Source of the DNA: Uloborus plumipes
Lineage: Eukaryota > Arthropoda > Arachnida > Araneae > Uloboridae
Assembly: GCA_038373865.1 (NCBI GenBank)
Contig: JAXGGA010002337.1
Coordinates: 60,709-124,708 of the forward strand
Direction: 5' to 3'
Length of the DNA: 64,000 nt
In this document: positions 46,060-58,340 of the stretch, one piece after another
Numbering within the stretch: the stretch's first letter is position 1
How the letters are laid out: each line of letters opens with the position of its first letter
Translations under genes and position numbers: made by a program
The notes under the pieces: model-generated
Database searches by the model: none
Seen by the model: the letters and a program-made list of their open reading frames with translations, nothing else
What the model was told of the DNA's origin: nothing

Positions 46060-46939
46060 ACTAATAATCAGTGGTGACAAAAAATGGCCCTTTTTGGACG
46101 CACAGAAACGAAAAAGTGTTCACTTCGTGATCTTATGTCTGTGCGCTGAGGGTCAACAGGGAACTTTATGTGTGTGTATTTTAAACTAGAGTATGTGTAT
46201 TTTCACAAAAAAGTGAAAAACCTGCAAGCAAATATCCTGGAGGCTTATAAAGTGCACCTCAAGATGAGAAAACTACATGTGTTGATGACGAATCTAGTTA
46301 GTTGTGTACACTTCATGATCTTATATCTCCGTGTGCTGGGGGTCGACAGGGAACTTGATGAGTGTTCTTTAAACTAGAGTAGGGGACAGTTGCCCAAAAC
46401 GGAATAGGCGGGCAAAACGGGATAGTGAGCCTCGGAGCTTGACTGGTGGTACTATCTCGCGGGAGACAGGCTAAACTGGTTCTCGATCGCCACGACAGCC
46501 TTCTCAGTTAATATCTCAACGCTAGCCACGTATTTCGCGAAGAAATATTTGTTCAAAGCTTTCAATTTAGATTTTTACTTACTTTTTACTTTTTTTCGAC
46601 TGCAAAACAACAACCCTTGTGCTTCTCCTTAATTCGGAGCAATTCCGGTTAGTACTGTGTTTTGTTCATAGCTCTTTTAGCAACAATTTCATGTACTGAA
46701 ATATTGCTAGTGAGTGACGATTCAGGAGTCAGCCGCTTATGTTGTCAAAAGCATCATGGTCAAACGGGACAATTTTAGGGTGCTCAAAACGGGATACAAT
46801 TTTGATTTGTTCGTTTTACCCGACCGTTTCCGTCAATGTTTGTCAATGTGTTTAATTAGCACAAAGCGAGCAAGAAGTTCACAAGTGAATGTTCTACCAT
46901 TACTTGTAGGGATTAATTACTATCTACGAAGTATGAAAG

Positions 46940-47935
46940 ATGTTCAATGCAGCATTTCAACGAGCAACTCTTGTCCAAACTGCTGTGAAAGGATTGAGGA
47001 AAACATTCATTTTTGCATATAACCCAGGTGCCTTTTCTGAATACCTCTTCGCTTCTGCTCTTCCAACAGATCACCCATTGCCAGATGCTCAGAACATGAC
47101 GTCCCAACAACCATTAAATCTGAAGAATAAAAAAACGAGGCTAGATCCAAAGGATCTTCAAGTTAAATCATAGCATCAATGAGTTTGCAGTCATCACAAC
47201 CACTAGAGACAGTATTGAATGAATTACCTAGTGATGGGGGCACTGATAACACTAGCACAAACGTAGACCTTATCCAACCATTTATTTCAACAGGAGACAA
47301 AGAACTTGGGCTCTCTGTATCTATTGCCCCTCACTGCCATTTTCTATATCACCAAAGAAATTCTACCTCCACCACGAGTGATTGGACCAAGACCTCAAAT
47401 TAAACACGTTATGAGAAGAGGGAAAACAGCTATTATAACAGGAAGCCCATATAAACTTGAGTTGGAAGAAAAACGTGAAGAAAAAAGAACGAAAAAGAGC
47501 TCAAAAGCTGAAAAAAATGACTGCCAAAACAAGTCACTTGAATGTTCCAAAGACAAAACAAATGAGGCGTAAAAAAAACCAAGTGGAGGTGCAAAACAGG
47601 CATGTAAAGTTAAAAAATGTTACTCTGAACCTGAAAAACAGCCACAATCATCATTTACAAAAATCGAAGAAAATGGACGTAACATAAGAAAATCTTTAAA
47701 AAAAATTATCAGTAAGCCAAGGTTAGACGTCGTCGTCTTCCAAAGATGAAGCTGAAAAGATGAAGCATGTATTTTCTGCAACTCTCTGTATCTTGAATAG
47801 AAATTTTGAGAAGGAAGCTGGATACAATGCTCGAGCTGCCAGGGATGGGCCCACAAAGTCAGTTCCAAAGCAGACGAAGAAGACGACACATTTTTATGCG
47901 ATTTCTGTGTTATGTAATTTTCAATTACGTAGCCC
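46940..47935 (+). pseudogene. pogo/Tigger transposase, C-terminal half, decayed
   Basis: AFQRATLVQTAVKGLRKTFI and YNPGAFSEYLFASALPTDHP match the pogo pattern NGFRKTGI-P-N-x-FSE that follows the DDE domain. A linker (PKEILPPPRVIGPRPQIKHV, in part by frame change) and RRGKTAIITGSPYKLELEEK come next. The end carries GSWIQCSSCQGWAHKV and DTFLCDFC, a zinc-binding C-terminus seen in some pogo proteins. The DDE catalytic core and DNA-binding domain are absent. At least two stops and several frame changes interrupt it. Confidence 0.8.
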
Positions 47936-48221
47936 ACTTTAGGTCTAAAAACTAAATCAAGAGTAAAATCAGTAAAAAATAATAACATACAATTCGCTAT
48001 CCCGTTTTACCCACCCTTGGTAGGGTAAAATGAGATTGTATAAGACTTTGTGAAACCACTATTTTTCACATAAATAATATCGAACAAATGTGACAAAAGT
48101 ATTTTTAGTAATGTACAAGGTGTATACTTTTAAATGACGTCTAACTTTGGAATGTACCTTGTACACAATAAGAAATAAATCGAAGAATGGATAAGCTATC
48201 CCGCTTTGGGGTACTTTCCCC

Positions 48222-50872
48222 CAGGGGCGGCTCCTCACTATGGGCCGGGTGGGAAGGGCCCACCCAGAAAAATTGTAAGGAAAAAAAATACATAGTTAAA
48301 ATAAAAATTTTGCATTTCGGCTCAAAAAAAAACATAGGGCAGAAAACATATTTTCAACCTTCAGCGCTCCCCCCCCCCCTCCGAACATCGCTGATATAGC
48401 AAAAGAAAGCTTTCAAATTCCACCAATTTTCGCGCTTCGAACAGCTTTGAGAACGAACGTGGGCCACTGATCTCTGACGTGGGCTAACTCGCCTTGGCCC
48501 ACGATGGCTAGAGGCGCACCTCCGCTTTTAGCCAATCGCAGTGGCTGGATTAAGAAGATCGGTAAGTGATTACACCCCTCGTAATTTCTGCCGAGAGGGC
48601 CTTTCTCCTCGTGCCCAAGATTTCCCTTTGTCCCCAACCAAGCAGTGGAGAGGGAAAGAGAGGGAAGTGTTTCGTTACTGTACATGGGCAGAGAATGTCT
48701 GGCCCAGTGGTCGGAAGTAGTGCGCTACAAGTAGCGAAACTACTGTAGTAGCTACATTTTTTAGTAGTTTGTAGTGTAGCGCACTACTTTTTAAGAAAAG
48801 TAGAGTAGCGAGTAGCGCGATACAAAAAAATAGTAGTTTGTAGCGATTTCTGGAAGCTACTTTTAAGTTAAATAAACAAATAAATAAATAAATGAAAAAA
48901 AAAGGAGAACAAAGGAAAAAAACAAGGTTTAATTGACTCTGTCTGGTGCAAATCTTGCATGAGTATAACAGTGGACACAATGAGAAATAAGAACCATAAA
49001 AAAATGAGCTGATCCTTAGATGCATAATTTTGACGAAATACATTGCATCTGTTTGATGTCATTGGTTTATTTGGCATCATATTTTTTGTATTCCTTCAAA
49101 TAATTTTAATGTTCCTAAATATTCCCTGGCAAGAAGTTTAAAAAAATCGAAAGGTAAATTCTTTCAATCTTTCAGCTTTTGAATTCTTTCTTGTGGCGAA
49201 CATTTGTAAAAATTGTAAAAATAATCTAAAAAGCACAAATTTTAGCAAAAAAAGGAACAAAAAGGAAAAGTTCCCAATAAATTCAATGACAATTCCTAGT
49301 TCTGTTCCATATTCAAATGAATTAATTTGTTAATGTAAACCACTTTGCTAATTTTTTGGTCAATCTCTAAACGGTGCATGCTTTTTATTTATTTTTTTTT
49401 AAAAAAATAGCAAAGTAGCGACTACAATTCAAAAGTAGTTTGTAGTCGCTACATTAAAAAAAAAGTTGTTGTAGTTGTAGTTAACTACATTTACAACAAA
49501 GTAGTTGTAGTTGTAGTTCGCTACAAAAGAAATGTAGTTTTTCCAACCACTGGTCTGGCCCCTGTATTATGGAGAAAACTCTATCCTATTTTCACTTCGC
49601 GGTCCTCATTTTCTTTTCTTTTTTTTGATTAATTTTTATAACATTTGATTTTTTTGTGTGTGTGCTTCTTTTTTCATTTTCAACACCTTATTCTAACAGG
49701 CATAGAGATTGGCAGTTTCACATTACCCCCACCCTCACCTATTTAATACAATCCATGCCTATTTTAGTTATTAATTTGCGCTTTGGGAACTGGAAAATTT
49801 TCTCGAATTTTGACTTGCAGAGCGTTTGCCATTTTCTTGGTACCTATTAGTTTGACTTTAATCTCATTTTTCCCAGTGTTGTGCTAAAACATTAAAAAGT
49901 GTTGTAAGTATTGTATGAAATCCAGGAACTTGGTCATCCTGCCGGGTGTGACATTATAAATGCTTGGAGAAGTAATAAGTATTCTTAAGCTCTAAATTCT
50001 ACATTTTTTTTAGCCGAATCATGATTACATTTATATCCAGGACCAAGGCCGTTCAAAGAGGGGCCTCTAACTGCCCTAAAATATCAATGAAGTAGTCTCC
50101 CCCACCCCAGCTCTAAAAACATGAAAGCTGCGAGAGTTCTCTCACAGCTTTCATGTAGTGTGCTGAGTTTTTTGCAATGAGGAAGAGGTTCCATTGTAGA
50201 TTAGAAAGAGCTATTCGCTGTACTTTCTACCTAAAATTTGTGATTTATTTACGCCGATTTATAAAAGTATGATTTTTAAGTTCTAACACTGTTAGAATTT
50301 GTTTTTCCATGAACTGAAATTGCAACATTTGTATCTAAATTAAAAAAAAAAAATCTTGTAAGCATGCCCAACTCTAGTCATTTACCTTTTGCTTTCCTTA
50401 ATTTGATAGATTGTCGAAATTTTTAGCCGGAGAGAGGGTTTTAGTCATAAATGTTGTTTTTCTTTTTGAGTATAGTCTCGTAATGTTTGAGGAGATGTGC
50501 CGCCTCTCTTGAGGCGTGACACTTTTGATGTGATAAATATTTTCACTGTCTAAAAATGGCAAAATTATGAGAGCTAGCTTGCTTAACGTTAGTGATCTAT
50601 ATAGAAAGTCGATCGTCTAGGCAAAATACTGCAATCATTATTACATTGATCGCTTAAGACTGGTGTAGCATTTAAAATATAAAACCTATGTATCAAATCA
50701 AATGAGATAATTTTGCAATGTAAGTTTGTACTAGTTGGATACAATATTATTTTATTGTACATCGCTCAGCATCGGTATACTAACTGTTTCGTTCATTTTA
50801 TCTGTGTAAGCATTACTGGGCAAACATATAATTGCGGGCCCACCCACTAAATTAAGGCACGAGCCGCCACTG
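48222..50872. mobile_element. Non-autonomous hAT element inside the pogo element
   Basis: The ends are CAGGGGCGGCTCCT at 48222 and GAGCCGCCACTG at 50872. An exact 8-bp target duplication CTTTCCCC flanks it (48214-48221, 50873-50880), diagnostic of hAT. Inner ends also pair (GGGCCCACCC near 48257; reversed near 50837). No transposase recognised in 2.65 kb. Confidence 0.94.
48705..49552. mobile_element. hAT MITE inside the hAT element
   Basis: The ends are CAGTGGTCGGAAGTAGT at 48705 and CCAACCACTG at 49552, with the exact 8-bp duplication GTCTGGCC on both sides (48697-48704, 49553-49560). The interior is built of CTACAAGTAG/GTAGTTGTAG-type repeats typical of this hAT group. 848 bp, non-coding. 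Confidence 0.94.
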
Positions 50873-51580
50873 CTTTCCCCTATGTATATTCTCATTAACA
50901 AGTAACAAACCTATGGACCAATGTCCTGGAGGCTCATAAAGTGCACTTCAATATGAGATAACTGCACGCGTTAACGACGCACCCAGTTAGTTGTAGTTGA
51001 GTTATATACGTTGTCACACACAAATTTGCATAGATTTTGTATATTCTACTCTGCGCCCCTCTCAAATTAAATCTCAATAAACACTGTTGTGCCAGCCCTG
51101 AGTGAAGGTCTGAACCCGAATGTGTTATGTTGAATTGAAAACGGAATAGTTCATTTTACTGTTTTGAAATAAGTATTGTGTGCTTAAAAATAAATAGCCA
51201 TAGGTTTGTCTTGGTTTGTCACTTGTTTGCTGAAAATACACATACTCTAGATTAAAATACACTCATCAAGTTCCCTGTCGACTCTCAGAACGCAGAGATA
51301 CAAGATCACGAAGCGTACACAACTAACTAGATTCGTCGTCAACACATGCAATTTTCTCATCTTGAGGTGCACTTTATGAGCATCCATGACATTTGCTCAT
51401 AGGTTTGTCACTTGTTCGGGAAAATACACACACTCTAGTTTAAAATATTTTCATTAAGTTCCCTGTTAACCCTCAGCACACAGAGATCACAAAGTGTACA
51501 CTTTTTCGTTTCTATGCGTACAAAAAGGGCCACTTTTCGTCTCCATGTACATAAGCCTTGTAACTAATGAACGATGCAAG

Positions 51581-51598
<18 letters not shown>

Positions 51599-51657
<59 letters not shown>
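51599..51657. repeat. (TA)n microsatellite
   Basis: About 29 uninterrupted TA units following a 17-base A run. Confidence 0.96.
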
Positions 51658-51660
<3 letters not shown>

Positions 51661-54068
51661 CTAACTAGGTTTCATGCGAAAACTAGTACTGACCCTCAGT
51701 GCAGAGACTTAGGGGTCCTCAGACATGACACTTTTTCACTATCGTCGGCGAAGTTTTGCCTCCTGATAGGATCCCCCGAAGGTAATTAATAAAATTAAAA
51801 ATATATTTCGATTTTTCCACTAAATGTGATGATGTAATTGTAAAAAATACATTGGTTGAAGCTCAACGGGGGGGGGGGGGGGGAGGGGGCTGAGACAATC
51901 AAATTTTAGAAAAGGTCGATTTTACAAAAACACTAAGTCGGTCTAAACTTACGCATTTTTACAGGTCCCCGGAAATTTTTTTGGGGACAAAAAAAAAAAA
52001 ACTGTGTGAAAAAAAAAAAACATGTTCTCTAAAATCATTCGAGAAAACCACTGCAAAATTTTGAGCGAAATCAAAAATGGTATTTTTCTGACCTGCCTGA
52101 CTATTATAAAAACTGCCTCTTAATCACATTTGAAAAAACTAAATGTCGCAGAGACGCTGACCCACTTAATCCAATCATGTATCACCAATTTGAATTTGAC
52201 TTAAGGCACGCTCTGTGAAGTACGTACACTAGGGTGATCACAAGAAACCTGGGGAATTTTTTTTTCATCTAATCTTTTGATGCACCCATCTAAAATGTGC
52301 CAATAGGCTAGAAAATGAGATTTGCAAAGTTTTAACCCAATCGAATAACATTAACACGTGCTTTAAATACCCTAAAAGAGGGTTAGGGCATGAAAAACAG
52401 CGATTTTTAGTAAAAATTTAGTTTTCTTTCAATAAAATCTAAACCATTAGTCTTAAAATCCTAGTTCTTGTCTCGATTACAAGAGAATTTCATTCTCTTA
52501 AAGTCTAACCTCATTCAAGATTCCGAAAAAAATTATTTTGTAGTTTTTAGAATTTTTCAAGTCTGGCTGCAGCGTACATCATCAAAATTACATGGATAAA
52601 ATGAATCATTAAAACGCGAATTGCGTTGGTTCTTTTAGAAAATTGGTTGAAATCTACTAATAATGTTGACTTTTCAGAACAAAAAACAGCAATATAATCA
52701 AGAATATACAGTATAGTTATGGCTTTTGAATTCGTAGCTAAAATAAATAACTGCGAGTAAAGTTTATGAAATGAGCTGTATGGGCCATAAATACGAAGCG
52801 TCCTTGGAGGTCAGCTCTGAATAATAGCTCCCTGCCTTGTTAGGGCTTTCGACCCATCTGGGGAAGAGAGAAAACTATGATTCACCATTATCGAAAGACG
52901 CAATCGCCATAACTTTTGTCTTAGGTCCAAAAAATCATTAAAACACCCCACAACACTTTGTAAATATAATATTCATAGTTGTTTTCTTTGCAAGTCACTA
53001 GTTTGGAACACAATCCTGGAGATTTAATGGAGAATGGCCTACTGTCTAAAATCTTTTTCGCGCCAAGTCTCTTCTGACTTTCTCGAAATAGGGGGAAATT
53101 CAACGAGGAAGTAGCAAGCGAACAAAAACTGAAGGCATCGGGCAGTGCGCACCCTAAACCTATCTCCCCTTTTTTAAATGAAAGCGTTCGTGGCTGCCAG
53201 ACGCACAATACGCAAACAGACAGTATATATTCGGTTTCTAGAGTATCAACAAGCATGCATTTGAAACAGAAAAACAATTTTTTATAGCCGCATGTCTCGT
53301 CAAATCACAAGTTCACTTTATCGTTATGCTTCAAATTAAACTGAGTTTCAGAGAAGCTTGAAGTTTACACAAAAGAAAGTTCTCTTTTTTTTGTGAAAAA
53401 GCTAACATGCCAACCAAAGAATCTAAAACCTACGTTACAAACCTAGAAAAATTATATGATGAGAGGAGATAACTGCGAATTACTGAGAGATCCAAAAATG
53501 CCTTTTAAAACCAAAGAGTTAAGGATTTTAAGTCAACCTTTGATAACCAATTTACTGTTTATCATCGGGATTTGTAGAACGGATCATAGCAGCTATAAAA
53601 CAGGCATCAAGTTATGATCGTCAACATATAATTTTCAATAGAAATGTCATATCCTTCCATAGACAGCAATTTCGTCAACAAAGATTAAATCTTATTAACA
53701 AAAAAAAAAAAAAAAAAACGATTTAGGAATTCAGATTTAGAAGTAGCTGTTATGCACTGGGATAAGAAATTGCTTCCAGTTTTTTAGGAATAAAGAACCA
53801 TGAGGCCGCTAGCGTGGCTTTCCAGCCCACTCAATTAAGTGCCGCCCCCAGTTTGACCAGCCAAATCCATTTCTTTCCTGAATGGCCAAATTTTGATAAC
53901 TAGTGGTGTTGAAGAGCAGATGGTAGGTGTTCCCATCCTTGAAAACAGCACGGGCGCATACAAGTAAATGCTGCGTTTTCAGAAATTGAGCAGTGCGGCT
54001 CAGTTGAAAAAAAAAAAAAAAAAAACAGGTGATGTATTTTGATACCACTGCTAAAAATAGTGGTAGCA
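51658..54068. other. Unassigned AT-rich stretch
   Basis: No gene recognised. The minus-strand open frame at 52921-53277 (118 codons) has no known motif and lies in sequence that looks like degraded repeat. A poly-G run lies at 51869-51889 and a poly-A run at 53700-53718. Confidence 0.45.
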
Positions 54069-54796
54069 TTAGGGCGCTTTTCCACTTGACGACACGACAA
54101 CGACGAAAGTCGGACGGTAATACTGCAACGATAAGCACCGTGTCGTGTCGTTTATAGCACTGTTTTTCCACTCAAACGATATCGTTTCTCCGAACGGGTC
54201 ATTTTCCACCGCATTTCATTTCGAGGTAGCACTGTGCTCAGACGTATATTATTATGACTCCTCCATTTAACAGATTACGACTGTTATGTTTACTTTACCT
54301 CCAGAAAAAGAAAACAAATGAAAATACGACATTGAGTGCATGATATTCACTACTTTATTACATTCTCACCCTGTTTACTAAGAACGAAACGCATACTATC
54401 TGCTGGAATCAGAGCGATAAATGGCGGATCTAATCTCCAAGAGCGCTAATACTTCCAAAGGGTTGCCATAGAACTTTTTTATACTAAGTCCACAGTTCGC
54501 TATGCTATAGATGGTCGTCGCAATATTGTTGTTTTGTTGTGTTTTCGTAATTGTAGTGCTCTTTAGTACTAAGCGAGTATATCCCCATTTCGTTATAATG
54601 AAGAGAATTCGTTAATAAATATGTTTCGTTGTCAATCGTCTGTTCGTTGACACCATCTCTATGCGAATAGATTCGCCATTTATCGCTCGGCGCGCCAACA
54701 CTATCAGAATGAAAATTTGAGTTTTTTTGTAGCATTAAAAATCGTCTGAGCAACAATAATGAAACAAAATACCAAAAAAATGGTTTGGGGTCAAAA

Positions 54797-55335
54797 TGTC
54801 GCGGCCGAAATGTCGCGGGCCAAAATGTCGCGGCAAAAATGTCGCCGAGCCAAAATGTCGCGGGCTAAAATGTCGCGGGCCAAAATGTCGCCGGTCCAAA
54901 ATGTCGCCGAGCCAAAATGTCGCGGGCTAAAATGTCGCGGGCCAAAATATCGCCGGTCCAAAATGTCGCCGAGCCGAAATGTCGCGGGCTAAAATGTCGC
55001 GAGCCAAAATGTCGCCGGTCCAAAATATCGTCTGCCCAAAATGTCGCGGGCCAAAATGTCGCCGGGCCAGAATGTCGCCGGTCAAAAATGTCGCCGGGCC
55101 AAAATGTCGCCGGTCAAAAATGTCGCCGGGCCAAAATGTCGCCAGTCAAAAATGTCGCCAGGCCAGAATGTCGCCGGTCCAAAATGTCGCCAGTCCAAAA
55201 TGTCGCCGGGCCAAAATGTCGCCGGGCCAAAATGTCGCCGGTCAAAAAGGTCGCCGGGCCAAAATGTCGCCGGTCCAAAATAACGCCGGTCCGAAAGGCC
55301 GCCGGTCCAAAATGTTTCCAGTCCAAAATATAGCC
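54797..55335 (+). repeat. AATGTCGC array, left arm (15-16-bp units)
   Basis: About 35 units of AAAATGTCGC followed by CGGTCC, GGGCC, GAGCC or GGGCT. In the first half a four-unit, 62-bp higher-order repeat is visible (starts near 54855, 54917 and 54979). The second half alternates CGGTC and CGGGCC units. The last units decay. All three forward frames are open for long distances and give MSRAKMSPVQNVAG-like repeats; they are a property of the array and I do not call them proteins. Confidence 0.95.
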
Positions 55336-55886
55336 GTTCCTGAATGACACTAAGTGCATAGTACAGATTTAATGTTTCCAGCAATTCACAAATTCAATGC
55401 AACTTAATTATGTAGCTCAATTTTACTAATAAGCTTATCACGATATGATAAATACACCTGTTTAGTAACTTTTTTAAACGTAACAGTTTAGAAAATTAGC
55501 TTAATTTATTAACAAAAATGTAACTAAATTGATTTCTTCTAACGCTTAAATTATTTAAGTACCAAAATAATGCCATAGTTTATTCAGGGCTGTACTAGGG
55601 CCCAGAGACGCTAAATTTCTTCCTTTTTAATACGCTTTTATTAGTTTCACATGTGGGTTTGTTTGTTTTTTGTTTGTTTGTTTGTAGGTATGTAACTCTG
55701 ACAAGGGGACCTTACAGGTTGTCACTCACCGATTTTGATGAGTTTTATATATTATGTAGAGGGACCCACCCTAAGTATTTTAGCAAAAGGATATGCCCCA
55801 ATGCGCCTTAGTTTCCGAGATATAACGACGATTCAAAGTTCAGCTCGAAGTTATTATAGAGGTACGGTTGAGCAGTGGTCACAACA

Positions 55887-55957
55887 GCGGCCGTAGCCCA
55901 GTGAGCAAGGTCCCCCACTTCGACCACTGGAGGTCTGGGGATCGAGTCCCGTGACGT
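55887..55957 (+). repeat. tRNA-like SINE head, copy 1
   Basis: GCGGCCGTAGCCCAGTGAGC contains a box A-like TAGCCCAGTGAG, and GGGGATCGAGTCCCG at 55937 contains a box B-like GATCGAGTCC. The putative acceptor ends (GCGGCCG and GTGACG) do not pair, so this is not a functional tRNA. It resembles the head of a tRNA-derived SINE. Confidence 0.5.
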
Positions 55958-56085
55958 ATTTTTTTTTCCTTTAATATCGAAAAAAATTCGATAGTTAATG
56001 GAAAATCGTTTAATTATTCATTTTTATTTTATTTATTTATTCATTTAGAAAAGAATTTTTTTTTCAATTTTTAATATTGTTAATT

Positions 56086-56152
56086 CACGGGACTCGATCC
56101 CCAGACCTCCAGCGGTCGGAGTGGGGGACCTTGCTCACTGGGCTACGGCCGC
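56086..56152 (-). repeat. tRNA-like SINE head, copy 2 (inverted)
   Basis: Reverse complement of the 55887-55957 segment with a few substitutions (for example CCAGCGGTCGG for CCAGTGGTCGA). Box A-like and box B-like words are conserved. Confidence 0.5.
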
Positions 56153-56340
56153 TGTTGTGCCCACTGCTCAACCGTACCTCTGTAACAACTTCGAGCTGAA
56201 CTTTGGATCGTTATATCTCAAAAACTAAGGCGCATTGAGGAATATATTTTTGCTAAAATACTTAGGGTGGGTCCCTCTACATAATATATAAAACTCATCA
56301 AAATCGGTGAGTGATAACCTGTAAGGTCCCCTTGTGAGTC

Positions 56341-57845
56341 AAAGATAAAATTCACGTTCTTTACAAACGTAAAAGTAATATGTTAAAAACCATTATTATT
56401 ACTAAAGGCTAAACTATATTGCATGTTGATGCATAATAAGTGCATTTGCCATTAGTTCTGAGTAGGGCATCGATCGTCCACAAAATGCATATTATAAGTG
56501 CAAGTAAACTTAGCGGATATTCAACAGTTTTCAAAATCTTCTTTTGAATTTGATTTACTCTAAAAGCGTATTTTTTAGTTTTTTTTAAAGTATATTTAGG
56601 ATTATTTCTTTTTTTCACACTAAGAAATTAAACAAATAAATTTGCTGTAAAGGCTTTTTTTTTTTGGCCTTTTGCAAAAACGGAATACCGTTTAATCACC
56701 GCGTAGCCGGCAATTTTCTTCCAGAACATTTTCTTTAAGAGTTATTGGGGACGTTTGAAATCAAATTAGTTCATGTAATTATTGCTTTCTTTGTAACAAC
56801 TAAGTGGTGGAAGGGGAGGTGAAATTTCAAGAGAAAAAATGGTATTATATTCAACTCCAAATTTAAATACTGATTGTAACGAAGGTACATTACCATGTCT
56901 GAGCTGATTAACGCCAGAAATGAAAAAGCATCTCTCCATTTAAGACCACCATTCTACAAACAAAATTTTGTCTGAGTACTTGCATTACTTCTTGATATAC
57001 ATCACTCACAAATAATGAAAAATAAAAAGTTCAATTGCTCTGCTTCCTCGATGATGTGTTGTATCTACTGAAGGCTTCCTATGGGCCATTTATTTGATTT
57101 CGGCTGAACCTTCTTCAGACATAGTAATCACGCTATGCTGAAAACGTTCCATTACATTCTTGCATGTAAAAACTTGGAAGAACTAGCGGCAAAAACCAAT
57201 CAGCACTGAACCACATATTCGTTGGTATATGTATGTACCGAATTTCATTCCAATTTACGCAGTAAGTTTTGTGGTAGAGTCGCCCCAAAAAAATAAACGA
57301 TAAAATTGAATTCAGCACACATCAGAACGTGTAAATTCTTCCAAATTGACAAATTTTCACTGATCCAATACTTTCTTTTACACATTTTATGAAGAAGAAA
57401 ATAAAAACACCTCTATCACTTAAATTATATAGACTTGCTTTCGATCATGTAAGAAATTTTAACAAAAACAAATGTCAAACATTGTATATCTGTCTTATTC
57501 ATTTCACATTTCTTCAACTTCTTTTTTAACACATAAATTTTCCTTTCGATATCAATTAAACTTGGCTTGAGCTGCTAATCTAATCGTTTTTAAGTTGGTA
57601 GATAGCGAGTCACGGTGAAATAAGCTATTGTAAATAAATAACGGACGCTTGTTTGATAACTATTTGTTTCTTGGAAAACGCTCGAAACGGTTACAAGCCG
57701 AAAGGGTATTTTTTTTTTTTTTAGTATTTTTCAAAAATTTTAGTCCATTCTATCATTAACGCACACGTTCATCAACAGCAATTAGCAATCTTTTGCTAAT
57801 TTGGTGTAAAAAAGCCTTTTCATATAATTTAATTTTTGGTACTAT
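56341..57845. other. Interior of the foldback insertion, unassigned
   Basis: AT-rich sequence between the inner foldback and the right array. Open frames at 56409 and 57133 (minus strand) have no recognised motif. Confidence 0.45.
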
Positions 57846-58340
57846 CAATGTCGGATCTTCTACATTTTTGTCTGACGACATTTGAACTGGCGACATTTTT
57901 GCCCGCGACATTTTTGACCGGCGACATTTTGGACACGCGACAATTTTGACCGACGACATTTTGAACACGCGACATTTTTGACCGGCGACATTTTGGACAC
58001 GCGACATTTCTGACCGGCGACATTTTGGACACGCGACATTTTTGACCGGCGACATTTTGGACACGCGACATTTTTGACCGGCGACATTTCGGACACGCGA
58101 CATTTTGGACCGGCGACATTTCGGACACACGACATTTTGGACCGGCGACATTTTGGCCCACGACATTTTGGACCGCGACATTTTGGCCCGGCGACATTTT
58201 GGACCGGCGACATTTTGACCAGCGACATTTTAGACCGCGACATTTTGGCCCGGCGACATTTTGGACCGGCGACATTTTGACCCGCGACATTTTGGCCCGC
58301 GACATTTTTTCCCAGCGACATTTCGGCCGCGACATTTTGG
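57846..58340 (-). repeat. AATGTCGC array, right arm (inverted)
   Basis: About 31 units of GCGACATTTTGG or GCGACATTTTTGACCG. The central part alternates ACACGCGACATTT and GACCGGCGACATTTTGG, a two-unit, ~31-bp higher-order repeat not seen in the left arm. The outermost units (CGGCCGCGACATTTTGGG) match the outermost left units exactly. Confidence 0.95.

Larger units (their letters stand above)
46382..50880 (+). mobile_element. pogo-like DNA transposon hosting nested hAT elements
   Basis: The left terminus GGGGACAGTTGCCCAAAACG at 46382 pairs with GCTTTGGGGTACTTTCCCC; its last 8 bp are duplicated on the far side of the hAT insertion, so the element ends at 50880. TA flanks both sides (46380-46381, 50881-50882). 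Subterminal copies of CAAAACGGGATA recur near both ends (about 46413, 46786; reverse near 47998 and 48197). Without the 2.66-kb insertion it is about 1.84 kb. Confidence 0.88.
46080..51535. repeat. Inverted tandem repeat interrupted by a pogo element
   Basis: Left units at about 46085-46381 and 50883-51000 contain CAGGGAACTT, TTTTAAACTAGAGTA, GTCCTGGAGGC-like, TAAAGTGCACCTCAAGATGAG and CTAGTTAGTTGTGTACACTT. The reverse arm at about 51240-51535 repeats the same words in two units. Removing the pogo element (46382-50880) rejoins a continuous unit, leaving an inverted array of about 960 bp. Confidence 0.85.
55697..56340. repeat. Foldback with tRNA-like inner segments
   Basis: Arms of about 260 bp (55697-55958 and 56085-56340) mirror each other: AAGGGGACCTTACAGGTT, CACTCACCGATTTTGATGAG, TAGAGGGACCCACCCTAAG and AGTTCAGCTCGAAGTT are all paired. 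The loop is about 125 bp and AT-rich. The inner 70 bp of each arm look tRNA-derived. Confidence 0.93.

Noticed and set aside
46714..46935. N-terminal part of the pogo transposase
   Set aside because: The region is made of subterminal CAAACGGGA-type words and its translation has no pogo DNA-binding motif; only the part after 46940 is convincing.
52921..53277. 118-codon minus-strand open frame as a gene
   Set aside because: No recognisable motif, no splice or promoter context, and it lies in repeat-like sequence.
54759..55347. Overlapping open frames giving MSRAKMSPVQNVAG-like repeats, and mirror frames at 57756-58335
   Set aside because: They are open in all three frames because of the 15-16-bp unit composition, in both arms of an inverted array. 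This is not a coding pattern.
55887..56152. Pair of functional tRNA genes
   Set aside because: Acceptor stem ends do not pair and no sound anticodon arm could be drawn; a SINE-like head is more likely.
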